From assembly GCA_031360885.1 (NCBI GenBank), contig JANMCC010000094.1, forward strand, positions 1-64,000: a stretch of 64,000 nucleotides of DNA, read 5' to 3'. The position numbers and the translations under genes are program-made. The stretch is from Schlegelella_A sp031360885 (GTDB lineage Bacteria; Pseudomonadota; Gammaproteobacteria; Burkholderiales; Burkholderiaceae_C). Positions 35,013-43,894 of the stretch are shown here, one piece after another. Numbering within the stretch: position 1 is the first letter of the stretch; the number at the start of each line of letters is the position of its first letter. The notes below the pieces were generated by a model. The model saw only the letters and a list, made by a program, of their open reading frames with translations, was not told the origin of the DNA and made no database searches.

Positions 35013-37679
35013 ATGAAAACGAGCGTGATTGAAGTACGTGACATGTTGTCTGTGTTGAGTGTGCTCGGCGTCGAGAAGCGGATTGGCGAAGTGCCGGGTG
35101 TCGAAAGCGTCACCGTCAACTTCGCTGCGAAAACCGCGACCGTGCGCTATGACGAAACGCGGCTGGAAGTTGCCGACATCAAGTCGGACGTTCGGCAGCG
35201 TGGGTTTGGCTCGGAGGATGAGCCGCAGGTCAAGAAGGCGGGCCACTCCGGGTCTGCGAGCAAACCGCTTGAGCAACCGCCACCACACGCGACGCCAGCG
35301 GACGCCCGGGCCGAAGCTTCGCCGTCGTCAGCGACCGTGCCGAAGGATGCAGCGTCCGGCGACGTTGCCAAGCCGGCCGCCGTTGCCGCCGTGCCTGCAA
35401 CAGCATCGGGCGATCCACCTGTCGGCGACACCTCGAATGCCGAAGAACCTGGGCCGATCGAGAGGGCGAGCGACTGGGTGCGCGCGACGTTGACCGCGGC
35501 CGCCCCAAGCCCTCCCGCCGCCGGTCACTCCGGGCACGCAGACCACGCGTCACCTGGCCCGAGTTCTGCGATGTCGGCAGACATGGCGCACGAGATGGGC
35601 CATGGCGGCGCCGACATGGCAGCCATGGTGCGCGACATGCGCAATCGTTTCTGGATCTGTCTGATCTTTACGGTCCCTATCTTCGTCTATGCGCCGATGG
35701 GCGGAATGTGGTCGGCGCCGGCGCCGCCGTTCGGGCTCGACCTCGGTCTGTGGCTGTTCTTCTTCGCAAGCGCCGCCGTCCTGTATCCCAGCTGGCCCTT
35801 CTTCGTCTCCGCCTGGCGTGGCCTCAAGAAGGGCACGCTCGGGATGGCCGCGCTGATCGTGCTCAGCGTGGGGACCGGGTACCTGTTCAGTGTCGGCTCC
35901 ACGTTCTTCTTCAAGGAAGGCGGCCAGTTCTTCGAAGCTGTTTCCGTGCTGCTGGTGTTCATCCTGCTCGGCCACTGGCTGGAAATGCGCGCCCGCGCGG
36001 GGGCGTCGTCGGCCATCAAGGCGCTGATGAACCTCACGCCGACGAAGGCCAACGTCATCCGCGAGGGCGTCGAGGTCGAGGTGCCGACCGCGGCGGTCTT
36101 GGCGGGCGAGATCGTCGTGATCCGCCCGGGCAACAAGATCCCGGTCGACGGCACGGTGGAGAGCGGTGAATCGCTGGTCGATGAGTCGATGCTGACCGGC
36201 GAGTCGATGCCGGTGCAGAAGGGGCCGGGGGCAACGGTGGTCGGCGCGACCATCAACAAGAGTGGCAGCTTTCGCTACAAGGCGACCAAGGTCGGGGCCG
36301 ATTCGGCGCTGGCGCAGATCGTCAAACTCGTGCAGGAAGCGCAGAACTCCAAAGCGCCGGCACAACTCCTGGCCGACAAGGCGGCGCAGTGGCTGGTCAT
36401 CGTTGCGATCGTCATCGGCCTCTCGACGTTCGGCGTCTGGTTCTGGTGGATCGGACAACCGCTGCTGTTCGCCGTCACCATGACCATCACGGTGTTCGTG
36501 ATCGCCTGTCCGGATGCCCTGGGTCTTGCGACGCCGATGGCGATCATGGTCAGCACCGGACTGGGCGCGACGAACGGCATCTTGTTCAAGAACGCGTCGG
36601 CGCTCGAGGATGCGACGAAGCTCGACATCATCGTCTTCGACAAGACCGGCACGTTGACTGTCGGCCAACCCGAGGTCGTGGAGATCGCGACGGCGGATGG
36701 GGTCACCGAGGACGTGGTGTTGACCGCCGCAGCGGCTGTTGAGCAGGGTTCGGCCCACCCGCTCGCCCAGGCGATCGTGCGCCGGGCAGCGAAGCTGACG
36801 ATCGTGCCGCCCACGGGCTTCAAAAGCCTCGACGGGATGGGCGCGCAAGCAGAGACCGCGGGTGGAACCGTGTTTCTGGGCAACCGGTTGCTGATGGACA
36901 CGCAACAGATCGCGCTCGGCCGTCTGGAGGCCGATGCCACCCGCCTGCAGGGGGACGGCCGCACGGTGGTCCACGTGTCTCAGGCCGGTCGCGTGATCGG
37001 CCTCATTGCCATCGCCGATGCGATCAGGCCCACGTCGAAGGCCGCGATTGCCAAGTTGCGTGAGCGAAAGATTCAGGTGGTCATGCTCACTGGCGACAAC
37101 GCGGCCACGGCCAAGCGCATCGCAGCCGATCTCGGCATCGACACGGTTCTGGCGGACGTGTTGCCGGCACAGAAGGCGGCGAAGATCAAGGAACTGCAAG
37201 CCACCGGAAAAAAGGTCGGGATGGTGGGCGACGGCGTCAACGACGCCCCCGCCCTCACCCAGGCCAACGTGGGATTCGCGATCGGCGCAGGCACCGATGT
37301 CGCGATGGAAAGCGCCGACGTCGTGCTGATGAAAAGCGACCCGTACGACATCGTCGGGGCGATCGAACTGTCTCGCGCGACTCTTCGAAAGATGCATCAG
37401 AACCTGTGGTGGGCGGTGGGCTACAACACGGTCGCGTTCCCGCTGGCCGCGGGCGTCTTGTTTCCCTTCGTGCTCAGTCCGGAGGTCGCTGCGCTGTCGA
37501 TGTCCGGCAGCACCCTCGTGGTGGCGATCAACGCCCTTCTGCTCAAGCGCACGAAGCTGGCTGGCATCCGCCGGCCCGGCGAGTCAGCTGCACCCGGGGC
37601 GCCAGACGGCGCGATCATGGCTGCACCCGCCCGGGTGCCGCCGATGCCTCCGAAGGCACAGCAGCGAGCGCCGACTTAG
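35013..37679 (+). CDS. P1B-type heavy-metal ATPase with CPD motif and Cys-less HMA domain
   Basis: About 888 residues. Residues 1-66 are an HMA-like domain without cysteines (MKTSVIEVRDMLSVLSV). A linker of ~140 residues rich in Ala, Pro and His follows (GHSGHADHAS, MAHEMGHGG), then eight membrane helices. The ATPase core is intact: TGES (LTGESMPV), DKTGTLT, the HP motif (GSAHPLAQAI), MLTGDN and GDGVNDAP. The membrane metal site reads IACPDALGLATP, CPD instead of the CPC of CopA. Late helices have YNTVAFPLAAG and SMSGSTLVVAINALLL, where CopA has an MAxSS-type motif. A cation-exporting ATPase of altered specificity is likely; the ion cannot be named. Nearby copper genes make copper or a related metal the first guess. 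Confidence 0.88.
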   Translation: MKTSVIEVRDMLSVLSVLGVEKRIGEVPGVESVTVNFAAKTATVRYDETRLEVADIKSDVRQRGFGSEDEPQVKKAGHSGSASKPLEQPPPHATPADARAEASPSSATVPKDAASGDVAKPAAVAAVPATASGDPPVGDTSNAEEPGPIERASDWVRATLTAAAPSPPAAGHSGHADHASPGPSSAMSADMAHEMGHGGADMAAMVRDMRNRFWICLIFTVPIFVYAPMGGMWSAPAPPFGLDLGLWLFFFASAAVLYPSWPFFVSAWRGLKKGTLGMAALIVLSVGTGYLFSVGSTFFFKEGGQFFEAVSVLLVFILLGHWLEMRARAGASSAIKALMNLTPTKANVIREGVEVEVPTAAVLAGEIVVIRPGNKIPVDGTVESGESLVDESMLTGESMPVQKGPGATVVGATINKSGSFRYKATKVGADSALAQIVKLVQEAQNSKAPAQLLADKAAQWLVIVAIVIGLSTFGVWFWWIGQPLLFAVTMTITVFVIACPDALGLATPMAIMVSTGLGATNGILFKNASALEDATKLDIIVFDKTGTLTVGQPEVVEIATADGVTEDVVLTAAAAVEQGSAHPLAQAIVRRAAKLTIVPPTGFKSLDGMGAQAETAGGTVFLGNRLLMDTQQIALGRLEADATRLQGDGRTVVHVSQAGRVIGLIAIADAIRPTSKAAIAKLRERKIQVVMLTGDNAATAKRIAADLGIDTVLADVLPAQKAAKIKELQATGKKVGMVGDGVNDAPALTQANVGFAIGAGTDVAMESADVVLMKSDPYDIVGAIELSRATLRKMHQNLWWAVGYNTVAFPLAAGVLFPFVLSPEVAALSMSGSTLVVAINALLLKRTKLAGIRRPGESAAPGAPDGAIMAAPARVPPMPPKAQQRAPT

Positions 37680-37707
37680 ACCTCTCACGGAATGCGGGAA
37701 GATAGTA

Positions 37708-38322
37708 ATGGCTGCGGAATTCGACATGAAGAAGGTCACAACGCCGCTCTTGCTTCACATGCTCCGCGAGGAACTGCGATTCCCGAGAGTGTTCCTTCTG
37801 CTGCGCAAGCTCACCGTGAGTCGATTCAAGAAGACGATCGACAAGCGTTTCCCTCCCGAATTGATCGATCTGGCCGCGTTGCCACTCTGGGTCTACATCG
37901 GCCTCAAGGAAAAGATCGGCCAACGCAGGGCATTCGAGGTCATGCGCGTCGCCTTGTTGACCGGCGGCACGGCTGCGCAGAATCTGCAGTTCGATACCGT
38001 CCACAAGGAGCGGACGTTTGTCAACTTCGCCGATCTGGAGATCGAGAACAACCGCGGTGGCCTGGTCCGCTGGAACACGATGCAGATCGTGGAGCGAACA
38101 CCGCGGCGTTTCGAGATCAGGATTACGCGCTGCATGTTCCACGAGCTGGCAACTTCCCTCGGCCTTCCCGAGTTGACGCCCGTCGTCTGCCAGATCGACA
38201 ACGCGATGTTCAGCTCGTACCTGCCGGACGAGATGACGTTCGATCGAGGCGGCCTCGGACGCCGGATCGCCGATGGCCAGCGCGAATGCAACTTCGTCTG
38301 GGAATTGCGTCAGGCGGCTTGA
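37708..38322 (+). CDS. L-2-amino-thiazoline-4-carboxylate hydrolase-like protein
   Basis: About 204 residues, soluble. The second half matches the ATC hydrolase family (PF14196): RCMFHELATSLGLPELTPVV, CQIDNAMFSSYLPDEMTFDR and a C-terminal GQRECNFVWEL, with conserved Cys, His and Asp. The named enzyme opens a thiazoline ring en route to cysteine, but most family members are of unknown activity. GGGAAGATAG precedes the ATG. It sits 28 bp after the CPD-type ATPase, probably in the same operon. Confidence 0.65.
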   Translation: MAAEFDMKKVTTPLLLHMLREELRFPRVFLLLRKLTVSRFKKTIDKRFPPELIDLAALPLWVYIGLKEKIGQRRAFEVMRVALLTGGTAAQNLQFDTVHKERTFVNFADLEIENNRGGLVRWNTMQIVERTPRRFEIRITRCMFHELATSLGLPELTPVVCQIDNAMFSSYLPDEMTFDRGGLGRRIADGQRECNFVWELRQAA

Positions 38323-38341
38323 CCGCCGGCCGCGAACCGCC

Positions 38342-38857
38342 ATGTCGGACCGATCGTTTCCTCGTCACGATGAGAGCACCGCTCAGGCACATGCGCCGAT
38401 CGACGTGGTCTTCGCCTATCTGGACGACCCCGCCGCCTTGTCCGCGCACATGGGCAAGTCTTCAATGATGATGATGGGCTCGAAGATGTCGACGGAACTC
38501 GACGCCGGCGGCGGTCGCGTGATCGGATCAAGGATTCGAATGCACGGGAGCGTGATGGGCATTCCCGTTTCGCTCGAGGAAGCAGTCATCGAGCGCCAGC
38601 CTCCGCGAAGAAAGCTCTGGGAGACCGTCGGAAATCCGCGGCTTCTGGTCCTGGCGCACTACCGCATGGGCTTCGAGCTCACGCCCCGCGGCGATTCGTC
38701 GCTGGTGCGTGTTTTCATTGACTACAGCTTGCCGACGACCGCGCCGCAATCGTGGCTTGGCGGCCTGCTCGGTGGCGTGTACGCACGCTGGTGCACGAAG
38801 CAGATGGCTGACGGCGCCGCCGGACATTTCGCCTCCACCAGGACCGAATGCGCATGA
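38342..38857 (+). CDS. SRPBCC-superfamily protein
   Basis: About 171 residues, one START-like/SRPBCC domain: AHAPIDVVFAYLDDPAALSAHM at the N-terminus, a Met-rich loop (KSSMMMMGSKMS), and a long C-terminal helix after PQSWLGGLLGGVYARWCTKQM. Such domains hold hydrophobic ligands. ATG 38342 follows the ATC-hydrolase-like stop by 19 bp, suggesting co-transcription. Ligand unknown; the run of four methionines is unusual. Confidence 0.75.
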   Translation: MSDRSFPRHDESTAQAHAPIDVVFAYLDDPAALSAHMGKSSMMMMGSKMSTELDAGGGRVIGSRIRMHGSVMGIPVSLEEAVIERQPPRRKLWETVGNPRLLVLAHYRMGFELTPRGDSSLVRVFIDYSLPTTAPQSWLGGLLGGVYARWCTKQMADGAAGHFASTRTECA

Positions 38858-38895
38858 ACGCGTCACCGCGTCACTCGGATGCAGCCGGGGAGCCG

Positions 38896-39334
38896 ATGAC
38901 ATTTCCGGTCGGCTATCACAGCCTCCATCCCGACCCCGGCATGGACTTCCAGATGAACCGCTGGTTCGGATGGATGGGCGAGCCCGACATGCCGGAGGAG
39001 ATGCGGAGAGTCGCTCCGCGCATCGTGACTTGCGGCGACTGGAAGCGAGAGTTCATTGCGCTTGCAGAGCTTGCTGCTGAGCAAGGTCGAGTCCTCAAAG
39101 CGGCGTTCTATTGGCGATCCGCCGCGCGACCCGGGGTTCCAACGCCGCGGCGCGCAGGGCGAGGCATCCGCCTAGCCACAGACCCACCAGTGCCACCCGC
39201 TCGACTTCGAAATGGTCGAGGGCAGCGCCTACCGGCTTGTGCCAGTCGGCGGTCATCGGCAACCCTGCTTCGTCGATCGTGCCTCCCTGGTGCCCACCCA
39301 GGTTTCGCGCAAGCCTGCCAAGAGCGGTAGTCGC
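38896..39334 (+). pseudogene. Truncated alpha/beta-hydrolase gene followed by an unrecognised remnant
   Basis: ATG 38896 has GGGGAG 4 bp upstream and encodes MTFPVGYHSLHPDPGMDFQM, then DWKREFIALAELAAEQGRVL and AAFYWRSA, the N-terminal ~75 residues of a bacterial alpha/beta-hydrolase family. At about 39125 similarity stops and no catalytic domain follows. Bases ~39126-39334 hold fragments of another sequence (LDFEMVEGSAYRLVPVGGHR, then PCFVDRASLVPTQ) interrupted by a stop at ~39175; I do not recognise it. A deletion has probably fused two broken genes. Confidence 0.6.
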
Positions 39335-39613
39335 ATGACGCGATTCAAGCCATTTTCAGCGGCCGCCACCGGCTTCCGGAAGCATGCGCGGGGCGCCTTC
39401 CCGGCTGTGACCGTAGCCGGGATCGGTTCCATCGGGTTGATGGTGGTCGTCAACTTCCTCATCGACTCGGATTTCAAGTGGTTGCTCTTCGGCTTTGCCC
39501 TGCCCTGGGTCTGCGCACTGGTCCTTTACCGCTTTGAATCAGGCAGCAACCACGTCATCGAAATCTCCCGCGCCAGCGATCTCGTCGAGCCGCCATCGCG
39601 AGCAAAGCGATGA
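39335..39613 (+). CDS. Small two-helix membrane protein, hypothetical
   Basis: About 92 residues with two hydrophobic segments (VAGIGSIGLMVVVNFLI and WLLFGFALPWVCALVLY) and a charged tail. No family recognised. The ATG at 39335 continues the frame of the upstream remnant, so it may once have been the end of a longer protein. Its stop overlaps the ATG of the MFS gene (ATGA), which supports translation. Confidence 0.5.
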   Translation: MTRFKPFSAAATGFRKHARGAFPAVTVAGIGSIGLMVVVNFLIDSDFKWLLFGFALPWVCALVLYRFESGSNHVIEISRASDLVEPPSRAKR

Positions 39614-40872
39614 CGTCGACCGCCGGCGTTCCTGCCCTCACACCGTCGGCTGAGGCCGACAGCCTGAGGCCCGTGCAGTTGACATGGCTTGCGGCGGCTG
39701 TGTTTGTCGTCTCTGCGGGCTTCGGGGCGCTCCTGCCCTTGCTTCCGGGCTGGCTCGCTCAAATGCTCCCAGGTGCGACTGCGCTGACTATCGCTCGGCA
39801 CGTCGGATTTCTCAGCGGCATCTATACGGCCGGAGTGCTTGTGGGAGCGCCGCTTTGGGGACTGATCGCCGATCGTGTCGGGCTCGGACAGGTCCTGATC
39901 GTCGGGCTGGTCGGCTATGTCGCGAGCCTCATCCTGGTTCTCCTGCCGGGCTTCGACACCATCTACGCGATCTATGCACTGCGTGCAATGACCGGCTTCT
40001 TTGTTGCAGCCGTCATCCCGGTTGTTTCCGCCCTGGTGGCCGAGCACACCCCGGAGGGAAAGCGAGCGCGCCGGTTTGCGTGGCTCGGCGCAATGTCGCT
40101 GCTGGGCTTTCTGTTCGGACCTGGATTGAACGCGATGGCCGGCTGGTCCGCAACTCTGGTGGTCGACGGCGGAATCGTTACTCCCGCACTGTCGGCGCGC
40201 ATCGTGATCGTGATATCGGCGTTGCTCGGTGCCGCAGCGATGCTGGGGCTTGCACGGACGCTACCGGAAGTCTCCAAACCGCTGTCACACAGGCAAACGG
40301 TTCCGGCGAATCCGGGCATCGCTCGATTTGTCGCGTTGTGCTGGCTCAGCGGCGCCGTGACCTTCGTCCTTGCCGGTTTCGAGCTCGGCATCGTGTTGCA
40401 GGGACAGGAGCACGCCGACGTGTCGACGCGCCAGGTCGCGATGATGTTCGCGGAGTGCAGCCTCGTGATGCTGGGCGTCAACGCCGTGCTTTTCTTCACA
40501 GCTCTGCTGGAGAAGGCTGCCGCGAGCCAGCTCGTGGGCGTTGGGCTGATCCTTGCCATCGCCGGATTGGCCGTGCTGGCCGGGCACCGCTCCGAAACGT
40601 GGGTGTACGTCGGCATCAGTCTTACCTCTGCGGGGACAGGCCTGGTGCTGCCGGTGATCGCCTACCTCGCCTCTGGCACGTCCCCACAACGCCTCGGTAC
40701 GACGATGGGCGGTCTGGCCGCTGCAGCGGGCCTGGGGCAGACGCTGGGATCCGCCATCGGCGGTTGGCTCTTCGGCGCTGCAGGTCAGTGGGCGTTTGGC
40801 TGGCTGATTCTGCCGTTGATCGCTGTGGTGCTCGTGCTGCTTGCGAGACCCGGATGGCCATTGGCCCATTGA
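39610..40872 (+). CDS. MFS transporter, drug-efflux (MdtG/TetA-like) type
   Basis: About 420 residues with 12 membrane segments. MFS motif A is seen in the loop after helix 2 (GAPLWGLIADRVGLGQVL), and motif C-like glycine/proline residues in LGAMSLLGFLFGPGLNAMAG. Probably a proton-driven exporter; substrate unknown. It overlaps the small membrane protein by 4 bp and converges on the broken cueR gene. Confidence 0.85.
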   Translation: MTSTAGVPALTPSAEADSLRPVQLTWLAAAVFVVSAGFGALLPLLPGWLAQMLPGATALTIARHVGFLSGIYTAGVLVGAPLWGLIADRVGLGQVLIVGLVGYVASLILVLLPGFDTIYAIYALRAMTGFFVAAVIPVVSALVAEHTPEGKRARRFAWLGAMSLLGFLFGPGLNAMAGWSATLVVDGGIVTPALSARIVIVISALLGAAAMLGLARTLPEVSKPLSHRQTVPANPGIARFVALCWLSGAVTFVLAGFELGIVLQGQEHADVSTRQVAMMFAECSLVMLGVNAVLFFTALLEKAAASQLVGVGLILAIAGLAVLAGHRSETWVYVGISLTSAGTGLVLPVIAYLASGTSPQRLGTTMGGLAAAAGLGQTLGSAIGGWLFGAAGQWAFGWLILPLIAVVLVLLARPGWPLAH

Positions 40873-40946
40873 TCTACCTCGTATCTGACCGGCGCCATGT
40901 CCCGGCTGATGGCTGTTTCGGAGAACTATCCGAACCGGCGCGCGAA

Positions 40947-41281
40947 TCAAGCATTCCGAGACCTGCAGGCGTAGCAGGAACGTGACGCTGCGCTCGTTTC
41001 CGTCGAATCTGACCGGGATGCTTGATGTGCTTCGGCGAGCGCTTTCACCTGTCGGCTCGGTCGCCGGCGGCTCTGCCACAAACCTACCGGCTCGATCTCG
41101 GGAATCGAGAACCCGAGATCGCGCGACTGCCGGATGAATCGCAGCGTGTGCACGTCAGTCCCGTCGTACTGCCGGCAGCCGGCTTCGGTCCGGGTTGCCG
41201 CAGGCAACAGGCCCACCTGCTCGTAGTGGCGAATCATCTTCGCCGGGACGCCAGACGCTTTCGCCGCTCACCGATGTTCAT
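40947..41281 (-). pseudogene. cueR: Broken cueR (MerR-family copper regulator)
   Basis: Starting at 41281, MNIGE is followed by a frame break: GAGCGGCGAAAG reads out of frame, while one extra G (GAGGCGGCG) would restore AAKASGVPAK running into MIRHYEQVGLLPAATRTEAG. The middle (YDGTDVHTLRFIRQSRDLGF) is normal CueR. EIEPVGLW lacks a codon compared with EIEALVGLW-type relatives. After VKALAEAH the sequence leaves the family, so the dimer helix and metal-binding cysteines are absent. Lies 18 bp behind copA on the same strand. Confidence 0.8.
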
Positions 41282-41298
41282 GCCTTGGATGTGCGCTC

Positions 41299-43749
41299 CT
41301 AGACATGCATTGGCTCCGGCTGCCCGGTCTGCGCCCGGGAAAGCTTTGCTCCTCCGACCTTCCCATCTGGTCGCCAGCGGCGCAGCAAGAGTGCATTCGA
41401 GACGACGCTGACGCTGCTGAAGGCCATGGTCGCCCCGGCAATCACCGGGTTCAGGAGACCGAAGGCGGCGAGCGGGATTCCGAGCACGTTGTAGGCGAAG
41501 GCCCAGACAAGGTTCTGCTTGATCTTCGAGTAGGTTCGACGCGATACGTCGAGAGAGTCGGCGACGAGCCGCGGATCACCTCGCATGAGCGTGATTCCCG
41601 CAGCAGCCATCGCGACGTCTGTGCCGGTCGACATGGCGATGCCGACATCCGCAGCCGCAAGGGCGGGAGCGTCGTTGATGCCATCGCCCACCATGGCGAC
41701 CACCTTGCCGGACGCACGCAACTCCTGGACGATGGCTGCCTTGTCGCCGGGAAGCACCTCAGCGCGGAATTCCCGGATGCCCAGGGCTCTGGCGACCATC
41801 GCGGCACTGCCGCGGTTGTCACCTGTGAGCATGATGGTTTCGATGCCCAGGCCTTGCAGACGCGCGATGGCGTCGCGCGCAGAGGCTTTCGGCGAGTCGC
41901 CAAAAGCCATCAGCCCAAGAAGGTTCGCCTTGCTGTCCTCTTTGCGGACGAGCCAGGAGACGGTTCGGCCCTCGTGTTCGAGGCGGTCCGCTTCAGCCGC
42001 GAGAGCGCTTGTATCGACATCCAACTCGCGCAGTAGCCGGCTACTCCCCAGCACCAGGGCGTCACCACGCACCTTCGCCTCAACGCCTCGACCAGGCAAA
42101 GCCTTCGGTACCTCGGCCGTCGGGACGGACAAGCCTTCGTCACGCACCTGGTCCATGACTGCATGAGCCAAGGGATGCTCGCTGGTCCTTTGCAGCGCCG
42201 CCGCGAGACTCAGCACTTCGTTTCTCGTTCGGCCCGGCGCCGGCAGAACCGCAACGAGAGAAGGCCGGCCCTCTGTCAAGGTCCCGGTCTTGTCGAAGAC
42301 GACCGTGGTCACCGAGTGCGCCATTTCGAGCGCCTCGGCGTCCTTGATGAGGATGCCGTGCTGGGCCGCCACGCCGGTACCCGCCATGATGGCCGTTGGA
42401 GTGGCCAGGCCCAGGGCGCAGGGGCAGGCAATGACGAGCACCGCCACCGCATTGATGACCGCCTGCTCCCAGTTCCCGTTGAACGCTACCCATCCCAGGA
42501 ACGTCAGCAGGGCAATGCCGAGCACGACGGGCACGAAAACGGCGCTGACGCGATCGACGATGCGCTGGATGGGGGCTTTCGCGGCCTGCGCGGACTCGAC
42601 CATCCGGATGATGCGTGCGAGCGTCGTTTCCGCGCCCACGGCCAGCGTCTTGACCGTCAAGGCGCCCTCGGCATTGATGGCGCCACCGGTCACCTTGTCG
42701 CCAGGCCCTTTTGCGACCGGTAAGCTCTCGCCCGTGATGAGCGACTCGTCGACGTGACTGCGGCCTTCGGCGACTTCGCCGTCGGTCGCCACGCGCTCAC
42801 CCGGCCGGACGAGAACCATGTCGCCGACCGCGACCTGCTCGACCGGCACGTCGACATCGACACCATCACGGCGAACCCGGGCGGTCGCGGGCCGCAGGGC
42901 GTTCAACGCCCGGATCGCGTCTGTCGTCTGTCGCTTGGCCCGGCCCTCCAACCACTTGCCTAGCAGTACCAAAGTGATGACTGCGGCCGAAGCCTCGAAG
43001 TACAAATGCGGCATGCCACCATCGGCGTGACGAAACAGCAGATTCACCGAAAGACCGTACGCCGCCGAGGTGCCGAGCGCGACCAAGAGGTCCATGTTGC
43101 CCGCCCCTGCCCGCACTGCCTTCCAGCCGGCGCGATAGAAGCGCCAGCCCAACCAGAATTGCACTGGTGTGGCGAGGGCGAGTTGCAACCCTCCATCGAG
43201 CATCCAGTGAACGCCGAACAACTGGAGCAGCATCGGAGTGATCAGAGGGATGCTCAACACGGCGCTCAGCACCACCGGCCACCATTCGGGCCATCGCTTC
43301 CTGTCTTGCGGCCTGGCGTCGAGAACATCGATAGCCGAATAGCCAGCCTTTTCTACCGCCGAACGCAGGGCGGCGGTAGGCACGCTCGGCAGTGCGCGGA
43401 CCGTCGCTCGCTCGGTAGCCAGGTTCACCGACGCGGACAACACGCCTGGCGCCTTCATCAACGCCTTCTCGACCCGGCCGACGCAGGAGGCACAGGTCAT
43501 GCCTTCGATTTTCAGCACCACTTGGCGCGTGGCAACGTCGTAACCCGCCTTGCCGACCGCGGCGACCAGCGCTGCGGTGCTCACTGATGCATCGGCGCTG
43601 ACGGTCGCTTGCTCGGTAGCCAGGTTGACGCTGACATTCGTAACTCCGGAAACGGACTTCAGAGTCTTCTCGACGCGCAACACGCAGGAGGCACAGGTCA
43701 TCCCTGCAATTTGCAGCGTGGTGCCGAGCGGAGCTGGGTTCTTGTTCAT
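41299..43749 (-). CDS. copA: Cu(I)-translocating P1B-type ATPase
   Basis: About 816 residues. Two N-terminal HMA domains each have GMTCASC (residues ~17-23 and ~84-90). Core motifs: TGES (ITGESLPVAKG), CPCALGLATP for membrane copper coordination, DKTGTLTEG, SEHPLAHAV, GDGINDAP and the C-terminal TMAFSSVSVVSNALLLRRW with the MxxSS of Cu(I) pumps. Exports cytoplasmic Cu(I)/Ag(I). Transcribed leftward from a MerR-type promoter at 43783-43813. Its neighbour and presumed regulator cueR is broken, so control must come from another MerR protein or be lost. Confidence 0.96.
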   Translation of the reverse strand: MNKNPAPLGTTLQIAGMTCASCVLRVEKTLKSVSGVTNVSVNLATEQATVSADASVSTAALVAAVGKAGYDVATRQVVLKIEGMTCASCVGRVEKALMKAPGVLSASVNLATERATVRALPSVPTAALRSAVEKAGYSAIDVLDARPQDRKRWPEWWPVVLSAVLSIPLITPMLLQLFGVHWMLDGGLQLALATPVQFWLGWRFYRAGWKAVRAGAGNMDLLVALGTSAAYGLSVNLLFRHADGGMPHLYFEASAAVITLVLLGKWLEGRAKRQTTDAIRALNALRPATARVRRDGVDVDVPVEQVAVGDMVLVRPGERVATDGEVAEGRSHVDESLITGESLPVAKGPGDKVTGGAINAEGALTVKTLAVGAETTLARIIRMVESAQAAKAPIQRIVDRVSAVFVPVVLGIALLTFLGWVAFNGNWEQAVINAVAVLVIACPCALGLATPTAIMAGTGVAAQHGILIKDAEALEMAHSVTTVVFDKTGTLTEGRPSLVAVLPAPGRTRNEVLSLAAALQRTSEHPLAHAVMDQVRDEGLSVPTAEVPKALPGRGVEAKVRGDALVLGSSRLLRELDVDTSALAAEADRLEHEGRTVSWLVRKEDSKANLLGLMAFGDSPKASARDAIARLQGLGIETIMLTGDNRGSAAMVARALGIREFRAEVLPGDKAAIVQELRASGKVVAMVGDGINDAPALAAADVGIAMSTGTDVAMAAAGITLMRGDPRLVADSLDVSRRTYSKIKQNLVWAFAYNVLGIPLAAFGLLNPVIAGATMAFSSVSVVSNALLLRRWRPDGKVGGAKLSRAQTGQPEPMHV

Positions 43750-43782
43750 CTTGACTTCGACCTTGCCTGATTCGTACGCGGC

Positions 43783-43813
43783 ATCCTGTCGGTTCCCACG
43801 ATGGGAAGGTCAA
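43783..43813 (-). promoter_or_regulatory. CueR/MerR-type promoter of copA
   Basis: On the minus strand TTGACC (-35, 43808-43813) and CAGGAT (-10, 43783-43788) are separated by exactly 19 bp, the over-long spacer typical of MerR-family promoters. The spacer holds the inverted repeat TTCCCA-N3-TGGGAA (43793-43807). The copA ATG lies 34 bp further on. Confidence 0.75.
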
Positions 43814-43863
43814 TCGCGTTCTCGTAGCAACCACGTTGCAAACAAGGTCAATTCTCGGGCCGC

Positions 43864-43894
43864 TTGACCCTACCACGGTAGGAAGGTCGACAGT
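43864..43894 (+). promoter_or_regulatory. CueR/MerR-type promoter of the copZ-like gene
   Basis: TTGACC (-35, 43864-43869) is followed by the perfect inverted repeat CCTACC-AC-GGTAGG (43869-43882) and AAGGTC. A 19-bp spacer places GACAGT (43889-43894) as a weak -10. The layout mirrors the copA promoter, so both divergent genes were probably under one MerR-type regulator. Confidence 0.65.
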
